From: Lonicera japonica
Taxonomy: Eukaryota > Streptophyta > Magnoliopsida > Dipsacales > Caprifoliaceae
Length of the DNA stretch: 64,000 nt
Reading direction: 5' to 3'
NCBI GenBank assembly: GCA_021464415.1
Contig: CM038467.1
Coordinates: 11,611,411-11,675,410 of the forward strand
The translations under genes and the position numbers were made by a program. Under the pieces are notes generated by a model. The model searched no databases. It was not told where the DNA came from and worked only from the letters and a program-made list of their open reading frames with translations. Below are positions 24,872 through 36,689 of the stretch, one piece after another; the first letter of the stretch is position 1, and each line of letters opens with the position of its first letter.

Positions 24872-25146
24872 AGGACGACTCTGTAAATTTGCGGATAACT
24901 ATATCTATTTATATATAATTATTTAAATGAAGCTTTAAGTTTATAATATAATTAAATGGAAACTAGATCACTAACCTTGGTCCATAAGAACAACAACAAT
25001 GGTGCATAGATTATTGATCGCTTCTGACGTAGACCTAAAAAAATAATAATTTGTTTCTCTAAAAAATTGGTTTATCGCATGTAAATAATTTATGGATTAT
25101 GCATTGTATATACTTTTTTTTTTGTCTAAATGGGGTTGTTATAAAA
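24872..25146. other. Upstream flank of the HDA pseudogene
   Basis: AT-rich; no in-frame ATG that would restore a start to the deacetylase remnant is seen here, and no promoter can be assigned. Confidence 0.4.
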
Positions 25147-25335
25147 CTTATTTTAATAAATGGGACACTTTTTGACATATTGAGGGAAATGAGGTAGAAT
25201 ATAAAAACGTGAGGGGAAGTGGCGGTTTTAAAAGTAAAAACGTTATTGCCACTAACGATTTAAAAAAAAAATTAGTAGTAAAATCGCTATTGGAGTTGAC
25301 GCTTTTACATGTAAAATCGCCATTTGCAGTAGTGT
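25147..25335. repeat. CACTA-like terminal/subterminal repeat cluster, left
   Basis: Contains repeated GTAAAATCGC and GCGATTTTAC-type words, partly arranged as palindromes (TTTTACATGTAAAATCGCC near 25302). The cluster ends GCAGTAGTG at 25335, so on the minus strand it starts CACTACTGC, the signature of a CACTA (En/Spm) terminus. A related cluster lies at 29815-30010. The partner terminus was not identified, so boundaries are provisional. Confidence 0.45.
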
Positions 25336-25974
25336 TTTTATCAAATTATTTTATTTTATTTATTTTTTTCCATATCTTTTCTTTGATTTGGTTTTTTTTT
25401 TTGTTTTTTTGACTCTTTACTTTGTTTTTCCATATCTTTTCTTTGATTTGGAAAACTTTTCTTTGATTTGGTTTTTCCAAATCTTTTCTTTTGCCTTTTT
25501 TTTAAAAATTTGCTTGCTTGATTTTATTAAAAGTTTAATTTTTCATTTAAAGTTATAGCATTGAAATTACAAATAAAATTATTAGTGAGTGAGTAAGAAT
25601 TTAAGAGCTTACGTAAAGTGTTGGTGTGAGAATGTTATTTTTGAATTCTTGATCTTGATGCGTGTATAAAATTTATGTAATGCTATACAATGCCTACTAT
25701 AACATACGTGTATAAAATTTAAATTATTCAGTACACATAACCAAATAATTGTTAATAATTAAAATTTAACATAACTTAAAAAAGGTACATGAAGAAATAA
25801 AATATTTAAATAAACCCATTACACATAATAGAGATTTGAAATGAACATAAAATTATCCGTCATGCATTAAACGAATAAACTTAAGCATCTGTCAGATGAA
25901 CATAAAAAAGAGGAAGACGTTTTTCTTACAATATAAGAAAAACATAATAAAACCCATGATTTCAATCAATCTCT

Positions 25975-26330
25975 AGTTGCATCTTTGCATCTGGACTCGT
26001 TGCCATTTCTTCAGCATTGTATTGAACACCTGTATTTAATGACTTTGCTCTCCATATTGCAATTTGGCATACATTGTTCAGCAAATCCTCTGGGTCGTGT
26101 CCGTGCAAAGATCCATTTGCATTGATTACCCATTCGAACTGAGTTAGTTAACGATTGCCGTTATCCAATGGAGGCTTATTCGAGTTGAACTTTGATATCA
26201 AAATGACATATTTATTAATTGGCTTAGTCAATTGATGCAGTGAGTTTTGTCCAGATCCAACAATCCTCCAGTCTTCACCAAACACTTCAAACCAAAACTT
26301 GTCAAATACAGTGTAGTCATAGTATACCTA
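25975..26330 (-). pseudogene. Broken coding remnant of unknown family (part 2)
   Basis: The minus strand reads YDYTVFDKFWFEVFGEDWR, then a conserved-looking stretch to FNSNKPPLDNGN, a stop, and FEWVINANGSLHGHDPEDLL...IAIWRAKS to an end near 25972. Amino-acid composition is protein-like and unlike the surrounding AT-rich DNA. The piece at 27740-28130 on the same strand could be an upstream exon of the same former gene. I do not recognise the family. Position between CACTA-like clusters suggests an element-encoded protein. Confidence 0.4.
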
Positions 26331-27739
26331 TTTATCTCATGTAATGTATAAATGTGGTGAGAATGCAATAGGCATATGATAAGTATTTAGCAAGTACCAC
26401 AGATAGACATAAAATAAAGGCATCCATGAGTGCAAAGGTACGAACGCAAGTGGTGAACGATAGGAAAATTCGAGATTGGGCTAATAATATATAAAATTTC
26501 TTGGCCTTAAAAGAAGAAATGGAGTCCGCAATATGCCTTGACACATTGATATGATTCTAAGAGCTTTATTTTGCAAGACTCGATCTCCTATTTCCTCTTA
26601 AATTTCAACTGGAATGAGGGGAACCATATCTAGAATTGTAGAAGAGTTGGCCATATTTTATTTATAGTAAAATGGGAGTAAGATGATAGTTGAATTTTAA
26701 AAATTAGTGATATTGGTGTGAGACGAGAGTAGTATGAATATTATTCTTATATAGGAGTAAAATTATTGATTTTTTTATATGTTGTAAAATCACGCATTGA
26801 TGTAAATCTTGTAAAAGCAATGAAAATTTTAATGATAAAGACTGTTAAAGCGTAAATGCTGACAATCGTGTAAAAGGATCAATTAAAGTAGTAATTATCA
26901 CATTGATTAAAGTGAGAAGCACGCGCTTATACGGTGTTGTCAAATGTGTTGTAAAATTAAGCATTAAGAAACTTCTGTTTCTATAGTGTTTTGATGTAAC
27001 GAGACACTACTAGTTTTTCAGATGATCTACTATGCTAATAATAGGATGGGGTGAGCTGACACTACTACTCACGCATTTTCAGATGATCTACTATGCTAAC
27101 AATACATATAATATATAGAGAACAACATAATAGGATTAGGGTTACACTGGTGAAAAATGGTAAAATTGTACTATGCAGTCACGTGAATGGTTTAACATAT
27201 TTAAATTAGTAGTCAATGCTTTTTACAGTGAGTGGTCATATCATGTCTTCTTAATGCAGTGAGAGATCCAATCTTATTTATCGCATGAGTAATTCGTCAA
27301 ATCACTCTTGAAAACACATATAAAAAATAAATGTGCATGCACTTTAAGTAAAGAACACGCATTCAGTAGATGAACTGCATTTTTTTCATTAAATAAAAAC
27401 TTAATACATAAATAGATACAGATATTTTCATAGAAGTGTCCGTGGGTACAAGATGCATAAAATAAAACCATTACATATGAAAAACACTGAAACATAAATA
27501 CACATTAACTTAAACATTACATAGTAGATTATCTGATACATATGATAAACTAAATATTAATTAAGAGTGCTCTTAAGGAATGCCCAGTACATCTTGTAAA
27601 TAAATGTTAAGCCTTCTTCTACTAAGTACATGAGATCGGCATGTTCTTCCTACAAGAATGGAAGGTTAAGTCATTAAGCATTAAAGTATGGTAAAAATAA
27701 ATATCAACTAAATTTTAATAAAATATATTTAAGAAAACA

Positions 27740-28130
27740 ATATTTACCATTTTCTTCTCAACTGCACTGTGAAATTTTGCGAGATAGTGTGCCCTAATTC
27801 CAGGATAATTAATCATAAATTTGGGGTGAATGGTAGGTCTTTCCTTTTCATTATAAAAGCGGTTTCATTTCTTAACTGCTGGCTCAACCTTTGCCCACAG
27901 TTGAGCAAGTTCTTCAGCGGTCACAACCCTGTTATTACATAAAAAGCTTTCATTCTTAGGTTCTACATTAAAAATTGCAGCCATTTGCTCCCATGTTTGA
28001 GGGTTATCTCGCTCACACCAGGTACCATCACGGGTCACTTGTTTCCAAGCAAGGCATAGGTTAATTTTATCACAGTATGAGAAGCCATCAGGGTTGATGT
28101 TTGAGCTCGAAGATGCTATTTTGAAAATGA
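27740..28130 (-). pseudogene. Broken coding remnant of unknown family (part 1)
   Basis: The minus strand reads GFSYCDKINLCLAWKQVTRD, then GTWCERDNPQTWEQMAAIFN, a VTAEELAQLWAKVEPAVKK segment, a stop codon where a Trp would fit the helix, and FYNEKERPTIHPKFMINYPG. The spaced Trp residues resemble SANT/Myb-like or trihelix DNA-binding regions that accompany some plant transposons. That is only a resemblance; I cannot assign a family. Confidence 0.4.
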
Positions 28131-28189
28131 GTGATAGAAAATATGAGTAACTAAAACAACAAGTTTGATATGGTGCTTATATAATGTCT

Positions 28190-29335
28190 ACATATACATG
28201 CATTGATACAGCTGGACGACCTGATAATACACTGCAAAGTAATAGTGATTTGACATAGCACTGATTTTTGCAGTCATTGATACAAATGCATGAATTGAAA
28301 ACACATTACAAAGTGTGGTGATACGATTATTCACTGCATTGATATAGTCATTGAGACCATTAGTAATAAAGAGCTTTTTTATTATGTTAGATTTTTTGTG
28401 ATAATGTGATGAATGAGTTTTTTCACCTTTTTTCTCTTGTAAATTCAAGCTTCATATAAATGTAGACATCACACATATCCCTTTTTCTCAATGTAATAAA
28501 ATTAGTTTAAAAACAAATTCCAATATAGAGTTAATTCTTAACTTAAGAATAAAATCAACTTTAGCTAGAATCTCACAATGTCCCACTTGTCACGTGCATT
28601 TCATGAAATAGTAAGATACTAGTTTTACTAATTATAAGTAATTTATTTTATTTTATGTTTTTATTTTAAATTTATTGTTGAAATTTCAAGATATTGACCC
28701 ACATAAGCCAACTGAAAGTGCTCTATTTTTGGGATAATAAATACAAACAAAAAATTGTGCCCCTCTCTTCAGGTTTAAAAATGGCCGATGCACTTTCATA
28801 TTTATGAGAAAAATAACTTTCAATTGATAAAACCAAATAATATCCCTAAAAGGTATCAAAACCCAAACACACCACAAATTACATGAAGAGTAACATGTCA
28901 AAACTATATAAAACTCTAATGAATACATGGAAAATAATACATGTTGAAAGCCGCATACGTATGTTTATTTTGTTAACTCAATACACAACATAATCAAAAT
29001 GAATTCTATTTATAGCCTAATTAATACTTACATTAAAATATATTAAGTAGACTTTTTATATTGAGGAACTTTTTTAAATGGTCCCCATTACACACTCACA
29101 TTCACAATTCTATTGATAACAAACATATATATATATAGAGCTTTTATCAATTTATAATAAACCAACAACTATAACTCTCAGCGAATATCACTATCAATAC
29201 CAATATTAGCACTTATATCCATCAAATGCCCAATATCATATCTTAAAATCACAACTTATACCATCAAATGCCCAATATCAACAAACTCCATTAATACCAA
29301 TATCAACAAAATCCATCAACACAACAATATTAACA
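28190..29335. other. AT-rich interior of the CACTA-like region
   Basis: No gene is recognised. Words like TGCATTGATA and CAGTCATTGA recur at 28200-28345, as do 'atatca..aatgcc' words at 29190-29335. These may be subterminal or simple repeats. Confidence 0.4.
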
Positions 29336-29379
29336 AACTATAAATGAGATTTAACAATTACCTTAATGTAGATCTGGGT

Positions 29380-29770
29380 GTTTGCTGTTGGATGAGGAGA
29401 GGCAAGGCTCAACCACAGCAATAACGGATATGCAGGGGACTGGACGGTGAAGTGCGGTGTAGGGGAGGTGGGGCTGGGGCAGACGTCGGTGAGGGAGACG
29501 GACCAGTGGAGTGTACGGCGTGAGGGGGGCGAAAATCGACGAAGGGGAGGTGGGGCAGACTGCGAGGAGAGAGGAGTGTGGGTTGGTGCGGACGTCGGTG
29601 AAAAGGAGATGGAGCAATGGTGAGGGTGGGTGTACGCCGGTGAGAAGGAGAGTGTCCGCCGGCGAGAAGGAGACGGAGCAGTGGTGAGGGACCGGTGGAG
29701 TTGAAGGTTGTGGGACCTCTGAGGGATCGACGATGAAATGAGGGGAGGGGGGGGGGGGGGGCCAGCTGCT
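29380..29770 (-). other. GC-rich low-complexity block with GCCGG/GAAGGAG repeats
   Basis: A sharp GC-rich island in AT-rich DNA with recurring 'gccggtgagaaggag' and 'acggaccggtggag' words, ending in a G run at about 29743-29761. Long frames on the minus strand translate to Pro/Ser/His-rich low-complexity sequence, and several frames are open at once. That is what purine/pyrimidine skew produces, so I do not call a gene. It may be the leader or first exon of the element gene on the minus strand. Confidence 0.45.
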
Positions 29771-29814
29771 TGATAGATTTGTTTGGGGGTTTGGGGGAGT
29801 TTGAAAGGGAGTAG

Positions 29815-30010
29815 CGATTTTTCATGTAAAATTGCTGGTGGGACTAGCGAGTTTACACGTAAAATCGCTTGTGCCACTGGCGATTTTACAAGTAAAATCA
29901 TGGGTGCCGTTGGCGTTTTTATGTTGAATTTATTTTGTTTTTTTTTAAATCGCCGATGGAACTAATGGTTGTTGAGTTAAAAACGTCAGTGACACTAAAG
30001 TTAGCGGACA
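29815..30010. repeat. CACTA-like subterminal repeat cluster, right
   Basis: Repeats of GCGATTTTACAAGTAAAATC and variants (TAGCGATTTTTCATGTAAAA near 29811, GCGAGTTTACACGTAAAATC near 29848) form serial palindromes like those at 25200-25330. Downstream, to about 30050, a GGACA...ATATTGA block resembles 25162-25190. The two clusters probably bound one element or a nest of related elements. Confidence 0.45.
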
Positions 30011-30059
30011 AACTTTAAAAAATATATTGAAAAGGGTTTTATACTCTATTTTCTCTAAA

Positions 30060-30065
30060 ACCAGA

Positions 30066-30099
<34 letters not shown>

Positions 30100-31078
30100 A
30101 ATAAGTTTGTCTTAAATTCTCCATTGTTTAAATTCTTATAAATCTGAAAAAATTAATATAGTTTTTGATGACTTACGTATTTATTTCCCTTAAAAATGAA
30201 AATCCAATGAAGCATTCTCGTGAAGCATCTTTGTCGGACCTTTGGATAGCAGGGCTGAACGTGGTGGGTGTGTGTAAAGGAAATTTTTTGAATCTGTTTA
30301 ATTCCTTATTTAGCTATTGAAAAGAGAGTGGGGGTAAATTTACAGAATATATGAATGAAATGAATAGAAAACTAGAATTTACCCCTAGTTTTGAACATAT
30401 TAATGGTCATGACCGCTTAATTTTGAAAATTAGGGGTACATTTCTAAATTGACTATTTGACTTAGGGTTTCCTTTAATCTGATTTATCAAATATCGAGGG
30501 CATGGTGAAAATGACCACTTTGCCCTTTAGTTGGGTTTTAGAAAGTTTTTTAGGATTTGCTTAATTTTAGGACTCATAAATTGAGATTGTATATTTTGAA
30601 TTTTGAAATGAAAAAGGAAAACATAATTATGGATTTCACAAGTTTAATAATTTAATTAAATTAAGCAAGAATTAAAAGTCAAATGTTACTTTTAATTTAT
30701 AATAACATACTTTCAATTCGTTTTTGTTTTCAATTTAAGTATGTTTACGTTTTCACTTTTATTTTTAGTTTTATGATTGTAAATATAATTTTTTTGAAGT
30801 CATATATATATATACATGCTCTAAATTTTTATGTTTTTATAGTTTTTAAGTAGATACTTATTTTACAAATTTTAAAATTTCTAAATATCTTTTTTACAAA
30901 TACATTTTTTTTATAATCTATAAATATAACTATTTTAAAATCATGAATATATATACTTTTTTTATATTTTTAGTTTTATGAGTTATATTTTTAATGATTA
31001 TTCATTCTTGTAATTTCATTTTGTAATAATTTTTATATCCATACTTGTTTTACATTTTTATTTTGATCTATTTATATA

Positions 31079-31133
<55 letters not shown>

Positions 31134-31150
31134 ATTTTCAATTAAGTACC
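30060..31150. other. AT-rich intergenic stretch with TA/TG microsatellites
   Basis: Holds a (TA)n(TG)n tract at about 30066-30099 and a long (TA)n at 31083-31129. No gene or definable element is seen. Confidence 0.5.
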
Positions 31151-31164
31151 ACTATTTAAGAACC

Positions 31165-31325
31165 ATATTTAGAAACCAGGACATTTGGCATACTTCCTGA
31201 TGGAATTTTGTGATGAAATTTGGTGTAGGGGGGGGGGGGGGGTGTTCTTCATCATATAAAGAACATCCCCCACCAAATTTTATCAAAAAATTCAATTGAG
31301 AAATGGTTTAGCTACATGATTGAAA
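31165..31325 (+). repeat. Single-arm relative of the 39101-39470 hairpin element
   Basis: Shares GACATTTGGCA, CTTCCTGATGGAATTTT, GATGAAATTTGGTG, the GTTCTTCATCATATAAAGAAC mini-palindrome and TAGCTACATGATTGAAAAG with one arm of that hairpin. Its inner loop carries a 15-G run (31228-31242). The second arm is missing. Weaker relatives lie at about 49790-49860, 50218-50345 and 42097-42140. Confidence 0.6.
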
Positions 31326-31596
31326 AGTTCAATTTATATGTTATTCTTTGTTGTATTATTTTTTAATTTAGAAATCATATACACATTTAAATATGTTATA
31401 AATGGTAATTATACAGAGTCAACCTTCCACAAATATGTTTATTAATCATAGAAGTTGCCTTTATTAATAGGTCGGGGGTAATATTGTCAAAATGCTTTAA
31501 CATTAATTGACCAGTTAGGGATAATTAAGGTAAGGAGAACTAATCACTAATTTCTAAAAGGTGGTAATCCTCACCCCTAATAACTTCTGAAAATAG

Positions 31597-31688
31597 GGGT
31601 GTATTACCAATTGCCCCGATATGTTCTTTATTAAAGAAAAATTGGAAGCAGGGGTGTATTACCAATTGCCCCGATATATTCTTTATTA
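31597..31688. repeat. Tandem duplication of about 46 bp
   Basis: The phrase beginning AGGGGTGTATTACCAATTGC and ending in TTTATTAAAGAAAAATT occurs twice in succession with one or two differences. The second copy runs straight into the copia remnant. Confidence 0.75.
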
Positions 31689-31848
31689 AAGAAAAATTTG
31701 AAGAAAATATAGTTGCAGCGCCTCATATATGTTCGAAAGACCAGCTGGCCGATGCATGTACTCAATAAGGTTGTTTCCAACAGAATATTTTTCTGATTAA
31801 TCAACAAGTTGGGCACATTCGATATCTATGCACAAACTTAAGAAGGAG
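31675..31848 (+). pseudogene. Copia polyprotein C-terminal remnant
   Basis: The frame reads PHICSKDQLADACT and later phrases consistent with the end of the copia RNase H region (family pattern: two to three residues, then DQLAD..TK), with a stop and frame changes. It ends in CACAAACTTAAGAAGGAG, which looks like a polypurine tract immediately before the TG of an LTR at 31849. Only the last part of the element is present. Confidence 0.6.
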
Positions 31849-32035
31849 TGTTAGAATCTATTATAGATTATTGTGTGTATATTTAGTTTATTTATTGTAA
31901 TAGATTTCCTTATTCTCTAGATCTTAATTTCTTTGTGTGCATAACCCTATAAATAAGCTCTCTATTCTTTCAATATCAATAGATTAAATAAAGAAAAAAG
32001 AAAAACCCCTTTCTTACTTTCAGCTCATCCATCTT
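31849..32035 (+). mobile_element. Copia-type LTR (5' part), right end uncertain
   Basis: Starts TGTTAGAATCTATTATAG directly after the polypurine tract. It contains a TATA-like CCTATAAATAAGC at about 31946 and ends in a region with CTTTCAATATCAATAG, typical of short copia LTRs. I could not fix the right terminus or a target duplication. Confidence 0.5.
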
Positions 32036-32091
32036 CCGCTTTACTTTTCATTCTGAACTATTTCCTTCGGTACAAAAAGAAGAAGAGGAGA

Positions 32092-32420
32092 TGGATCAAT
32101 ACCCAAACTCAAATTTGGTATGGCGGTTACAATTATGAAGACGTCAAGCCTGCTACACATCACAGCTTTATCATTGATGAAGACGTATTATAACTCCCTC
32201 TCTTAACCATTGGCCAAACTCGAATCTCATTTGTATTTAGTGTTACCTATTACTACTTTCATGTATTAATGTTATGCTGCTGATGTTCCTAGGGATACTG
32301 TGGCAGCTAATATCAAAGATGAGGATATGATGGACGATCCACCATCTACACGAAAATTCTATGTAGCCATTGATCACACTGAGGTGACAGATCTTAGTTG
32401 TTCATTTACTGAGGGATGAT
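32092..32420 (+). pseudogene. Two exon-like blocks of an unrecognised gene
   Basis: Block 1 (to about 32188) reads YGGYNYEDVKPATHHSFIID followed by ED and a GT that could be a donor. Block 2 (about 32283-32417) reads DVPRDTVAANIKDEDMMDD, then PPSTRKFYVAIDHTEVTD and a stop. Composition is acidic and protein-like, and the two blocks join plausibly in phase. I do not recognise the protein. It lies just after the copia LTR, so it may be a host gene piece cut by the insertion or carried with it. Confidence 0.35.
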
Positions 32421-32783
32421 GATAAAGTGCTCTCGCCATTTTTTGGTAGCTTATAACCCATTCTTGTCGATATATTTGTGTGTGGTTCATCCATAGTTTG
32501 AGAGTGCTTTCAGTAAGGACGACATCAGAGTTACAGAATATAAAAAGACTGAGTAAAAGGAAAAAGAAGAAGATCGAAAACTATATTATACATATATATA
32601 CTTAATTGCACTGAGAAACAGGACATTTACAATGGCTATATATATATTTGCTTGTAAGTAAATTGGGCACCTTGTGTAGACGAATGGTTCCTTCGCTCCA
32701 TTCCTTGTGCTACTTGCATATGGGATGATATAAAGAGACAACTGAAAATATAATAACCGGCTAATCCCCCCTTCTGCTCAAAT

Positions 32784-33358
32784 CAAGGTTCTAAAAGGCG
32801 CTAAGCGGACTGAGGGCGGCGACCTAGAGCGCTTAGGCGATTTTTTTTTAATTATATTTTTAATTTTTAAGTAAACTAAAATTATATATACAAAATAAAA
32901 CACATAAAAATCATCAATTCAAATATAGGAATCAAATAAACATAAAATAAGTTCAAATGTTTGATTAATAAACATACTACCAAATTATTAAAGTCAAAGT
33001 TCAAACCTATTAATTAAGAATTGCAAAGAAAAAAAATATGAAGAGAAGATTTATGCCCTAATTGTATAAAAAAAATCAAAGAGAAGAAGAATTGTGTAGC
33101 TGCTTCTAAATGGGGTCTTAGTCTCTTAGACAGCTCAGGGTCTCATACATTTAGTCTTTCATTTTTATTTTATTTTTTTTTAAAAAAATCACAACCAATG
33201 TAAAACGATGTCGTTTTGGTCCATATTTTCCCATGCCGCCTAGCTCCTCCTAGACCACCCAGTTGCTCGCCTAGCCCCGTCTTATCTAATATCTAAGCCT
33301 TATTCCCGGTGGAGAGGCATTGCCTAGGCAACTATCTAGGCCGCCTTTTAGAACACTG
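32784..33358. mobile_element. hAT-like non-autonomous element
   Basis: Left end CAAGGTTCTAAAAGGCG and right end CGCCTTTTAGAACACTG are inverted repeats (two mismatches). The 8-bp flanks GCTCAAAT (32776-32783) and ACTCAAAA (33359-33366) match at six positions, fitting an aged hAT target duplication. Subterminal regions carry many GCCTAG / CTAGGC words. The middle is AT-rich and non-coding. Confidence 0.7.
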
Positions 33359-33369
33359 ACTCAAAAAAA

Positions 33370-34206
33370 TAAAAAATAAAAAAATTCCCCTTATGCTAAT
33401 CTGAACCCATGAATCGTGGCTATCATATTCATGGGGTATGGCAAATCTTAAAAAATTGAGACATGGGTATTGCAAAGAGTATTTTTTAAATGATTTTTTG
33501 TTTTTTAATATACAATCATATAATATTCATTATGCAAAGTCATATATCCAAAGATTACCACTACAAAATTAAATTTAAAGGCATTTAAAATAAACAAGTC
33601 TGCGAGAGTAACTATATCTAATATAGACATAAAGGATTACATCAAATGAAACCATAGATCCAAAAAAAAAAAAACATAACTGCAAAGTCCACACTAATAG
33701 CAGGCAAAATAAAATAAAATAAAATACAAACAACCCAGTAGCCTACCTTTATAATCCAAGAAAAACGACACACTATGAATTTGTTGTCTTGATCATTAAT
33801 AGTGTATAAAACTATTTCCAAATTTCTTGTTGCTTCACACATATATATAAGCAGATTATCCTATTTGATATCAATTACTATGAGTCTTTGACAGTTTGAC
33901 AAGACAGGAGAAGAGAGAATATGGGAAAGATGAAATGTGTTGATGAGAGCACTGCAGCTCAGCGGCAGTAAGAACGTTTAATCCTAATTTTCTTTTTTAT
34001 AGATAATTTAAGATGGGATGTGAATATCTTTGATCATATATGTAAATATATTTACATATATGATCAAAAATAGCCAAATATTTTTAAATAATACAAACTG
34101 ATTCCCTTTTCTTTTTAATGTTTACCCAGACGTGTACAAAGCATTTTTAATTAATACCTAATATATCCGACATGTATCAAATTATGTTTTACTAGAAATT
34201 AGGTAG
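33370..34206. other. AT-rich intergenic stretch, nothing recognised
   Basis: No gene, RNA or definable element. A short imperfect palindrome around TGATCATATATGTAAATATA lies at 34030-34070. Confidence 0.5.
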
Positions 34207-34208
34207 AA

Positions 34209-34825
34209 GGTCTTACTACACATTAATTTTTACCAAAACTCCAATGAATAATACTTTTTTGAATGAAGGGCCTATTTTTAATTGGTAATTAGTGTAAGAG
34301 GCCTATTTTATTTTATATTTTAAATGAAGGTATTTGAGTAAATTTAAATATCATTTAATTAATAAAAACATGTTATATATTACCTAAATTATCCCCTCTT
34401 TATGAAATTTGCACAAAAAATATGAATATTGCAGTGAAATATGGATTGCAATATGAACTTTGCACTAGAAATATGGACTACAAAGTTCACATTGCAGTAA
34501 AATATGGACTGCAATATGAACTTTGCACCAAAAATATAGACTGCAAAGTTTATATTGCAGTAAAATATGGACCGCAAAGTTCATATTATAGTAAAATATG
34601 GACTGCAAAGTCCATATTGCAGTGAAATATGGACTGTAAAGTTCATATTGCATTCCATATTTTAATGCATATTGGTATTTTTTAGTTTATTTTAAGGGTT
34701 AGGATGTCATTTTATAATAAAAAAAAAAACACATGTCATATTATTAATAAAATAAAAAATAGGCCCTTTATTTACAAAAAATTTATTCATTGGCTTTAGT
34801 GTGAAAATCTTTCTCTAATAAGACC
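34209..34825. mobile_element. Non-autonomous element with long imperfect TIRs
   Basis: The left 75 bp (GGTCTTACTACAC..., CCAATGAATAA, AGGGCCTATTTTT) and the right 75 bp in reverse complement (GGTCTTATTAG..., CCAATGAATAA, AGGGCCTATTTTTT) align along their whole length with roughly three quarters identity by eye. Long TIRs suggest a Mutator-like element, but no 9-bp target duplication is visible. The centre is the palindromic array at 34420-34655. Confidence 0.7.
34420..34655 (+). repeat. Tandem array of about 30-bp units with TGAACTTTG/CAAAGTTCA
   Basis: About seven units of the form AAATATGGACTGCAAAGTT plus CATATTGCAGT, with some units carrying the complementary ATGAACTTTGCA. Neighbouring units can therefore pair as stems. 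Short frames through the array are repeats of the same words and not genes. Confidence 0.8.
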
Positions 34826-34829
34826 TTTT

Positions 34830-36685
34830 TTTTAATTGTCCCTATGTTTTATCCGTGTCCTTGTTCACATTGTGTCTGAGAATCTAGCCAAAATAAAGTA
34901 CATGTATTTCCTAGTTTAAACCGTTCAAATTTAAAATTAATGATTTAAATTTAGCTTTTTCTCTAAAGTGACCACTTTAATATAAATAAATCAGATCTAA
35001 TACAGATAGTTATGCGAAATTAAAAATCGAAACAAACGAGAGATACAATTAATGTTTTTCATGTCGTTATCACTTTCCACTATAAATATGCATGGGAAAA
35101 AGGGAATTTATGAGGTGAGATAGTTAGGAAAGCATACATGCATGAACCAAAATAATACTTTTTCCTTTCCTTTTTTGCAAACCAAAAATATTACTCCATA
35201 AGAGTCATGTACGCGCTGAAAAGTTTCATGTACTTTAGGAATTTTGTATGTACAGTTTTCTTTGTTTTTCTTTTGAATGAAAAGAAAAATGAAAAGAAGA
35301 TCGAGTCTCCATCGACCAACAATAAAGCTTCTTTTTGAAGTGATGATGATCACAAAATCATAGTGAAAGTCAAGCTATGGAAACCTTTTCTTTTCCTTCA
35401 TCCTTTCCCCTAATCATTTTGTCCCTTGCCGGCTTCCCTTCCCCTCCCCTCCCCTCCATCTCCGGTCCTTTTTTGTTTGTCTCCCCAGAATTGAAGTTAC
35501 ATATGTATTTCGGATGCGTTTCTCCGCAAAGTTAAAAAATGAATGAAAACATAATTACTTTTATCATATTATTAATACCCTAAATTTGCTAAATAGCCAC
35601 GGAACTAAAATATTCAAATTTTCAGAGAAAAACAAATATATATATATACACAAATGATTGCATTCCATATATGCCAACAATATCCCCCATTTAAAAGGGT
35701 TGTAATTTTAATTTTTACTTTTTGCTCAAGATCAAGATCAAGATATAACAGTATTATTTATAAAAAAAAAATTTATTTCAAATATTAATTATTAGAACGG
35801 AATCTCATACACAACAGCTAGTAGTTTGTGTATGCAAGTAATTTCATATAAGAAATGATGCACCAACAGGTCAAGATGTCATGATACATATAATTCTTTC
35901 TATATCTTCTGCTAGTTGGTTTAGTGGGATATATCTTGTCACATAATTGCATCACTTAACGTCAAACTGTGGTTATTAACTAATTTTTCCAACCCCCTAC
36001 TAATCATGCTTTATGTAGTTTCAAAAGATTCCATGGCCCTTCTAATCTCTAAATCTCATATGCACTCCTCTCTTACAATATTTTTTGTTTAAATATTCTT
36101 TAACATATAGTTCATTTTAAGGGTTAAATGAATGAATTTTTATTTTTTTTATGAAATTTTTTTAATCTAATTTATTAATTTATATAAATGAGTGGATTAT
36201 TTCCAGAAAATTTTATTTTAAAAACAGGTAAGTTTGTTTTAGAGAAATAAAATCTTTATTCAGAACAAATTACACATACATGGGGCATACCTCAGCAATT
36301 ACACAAAAAGAAAAAATTCACCAGTTCCCCATCCCCAGTTCCTATAGGTTCTCTTAATTAACTCTCCATTTACAAGTTCTTGCCCTAATATAATTATCTA
36401 CATCCCTAACTATTACATTTACATTTCTAAATCTAGCTAGCGGTAAAAGTTCTGAGATTCTTTTCATTCTACAAGCAATATACACGCTAACAATTAGAGC
36501 TATCTTCCCAATTCTAGCACAAGTAGGTAAGTTAAATCAATCTAAATTTCAATGAATAAAAATTAATACATATATATATACATCAAATTTTCGATCAAAA
36601 CTTTTCAATTTTTTAATAAAATTTTGTGAAAATGATCCATTTATTAACATAAACATCATCTCAACCAAAAAAAATTATCCATTTA
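34830..36685. other. AT-rich intergenic stretch
   Basis: No gene is recognised. It contains the (CCCCT)n tract at 35436-35457, which is G-quadruplex-capable on the minus strand and the mirror of the tract at 3591. Confidence 0.5.
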
Positions 36686-36689
36686 ATTA

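Noticed and set aside
29338..29901. 187-codon Pro/Ser-rich frame on the minus strand
   Set aside because: Three overlapping frames are open at once because of GC and purine skew; the translation is low complexity with no family match.
34389..34653. Three 62-67-codon frames
   Set aside because: They translate the tandem 30-bp repeat and contain only repeated words.
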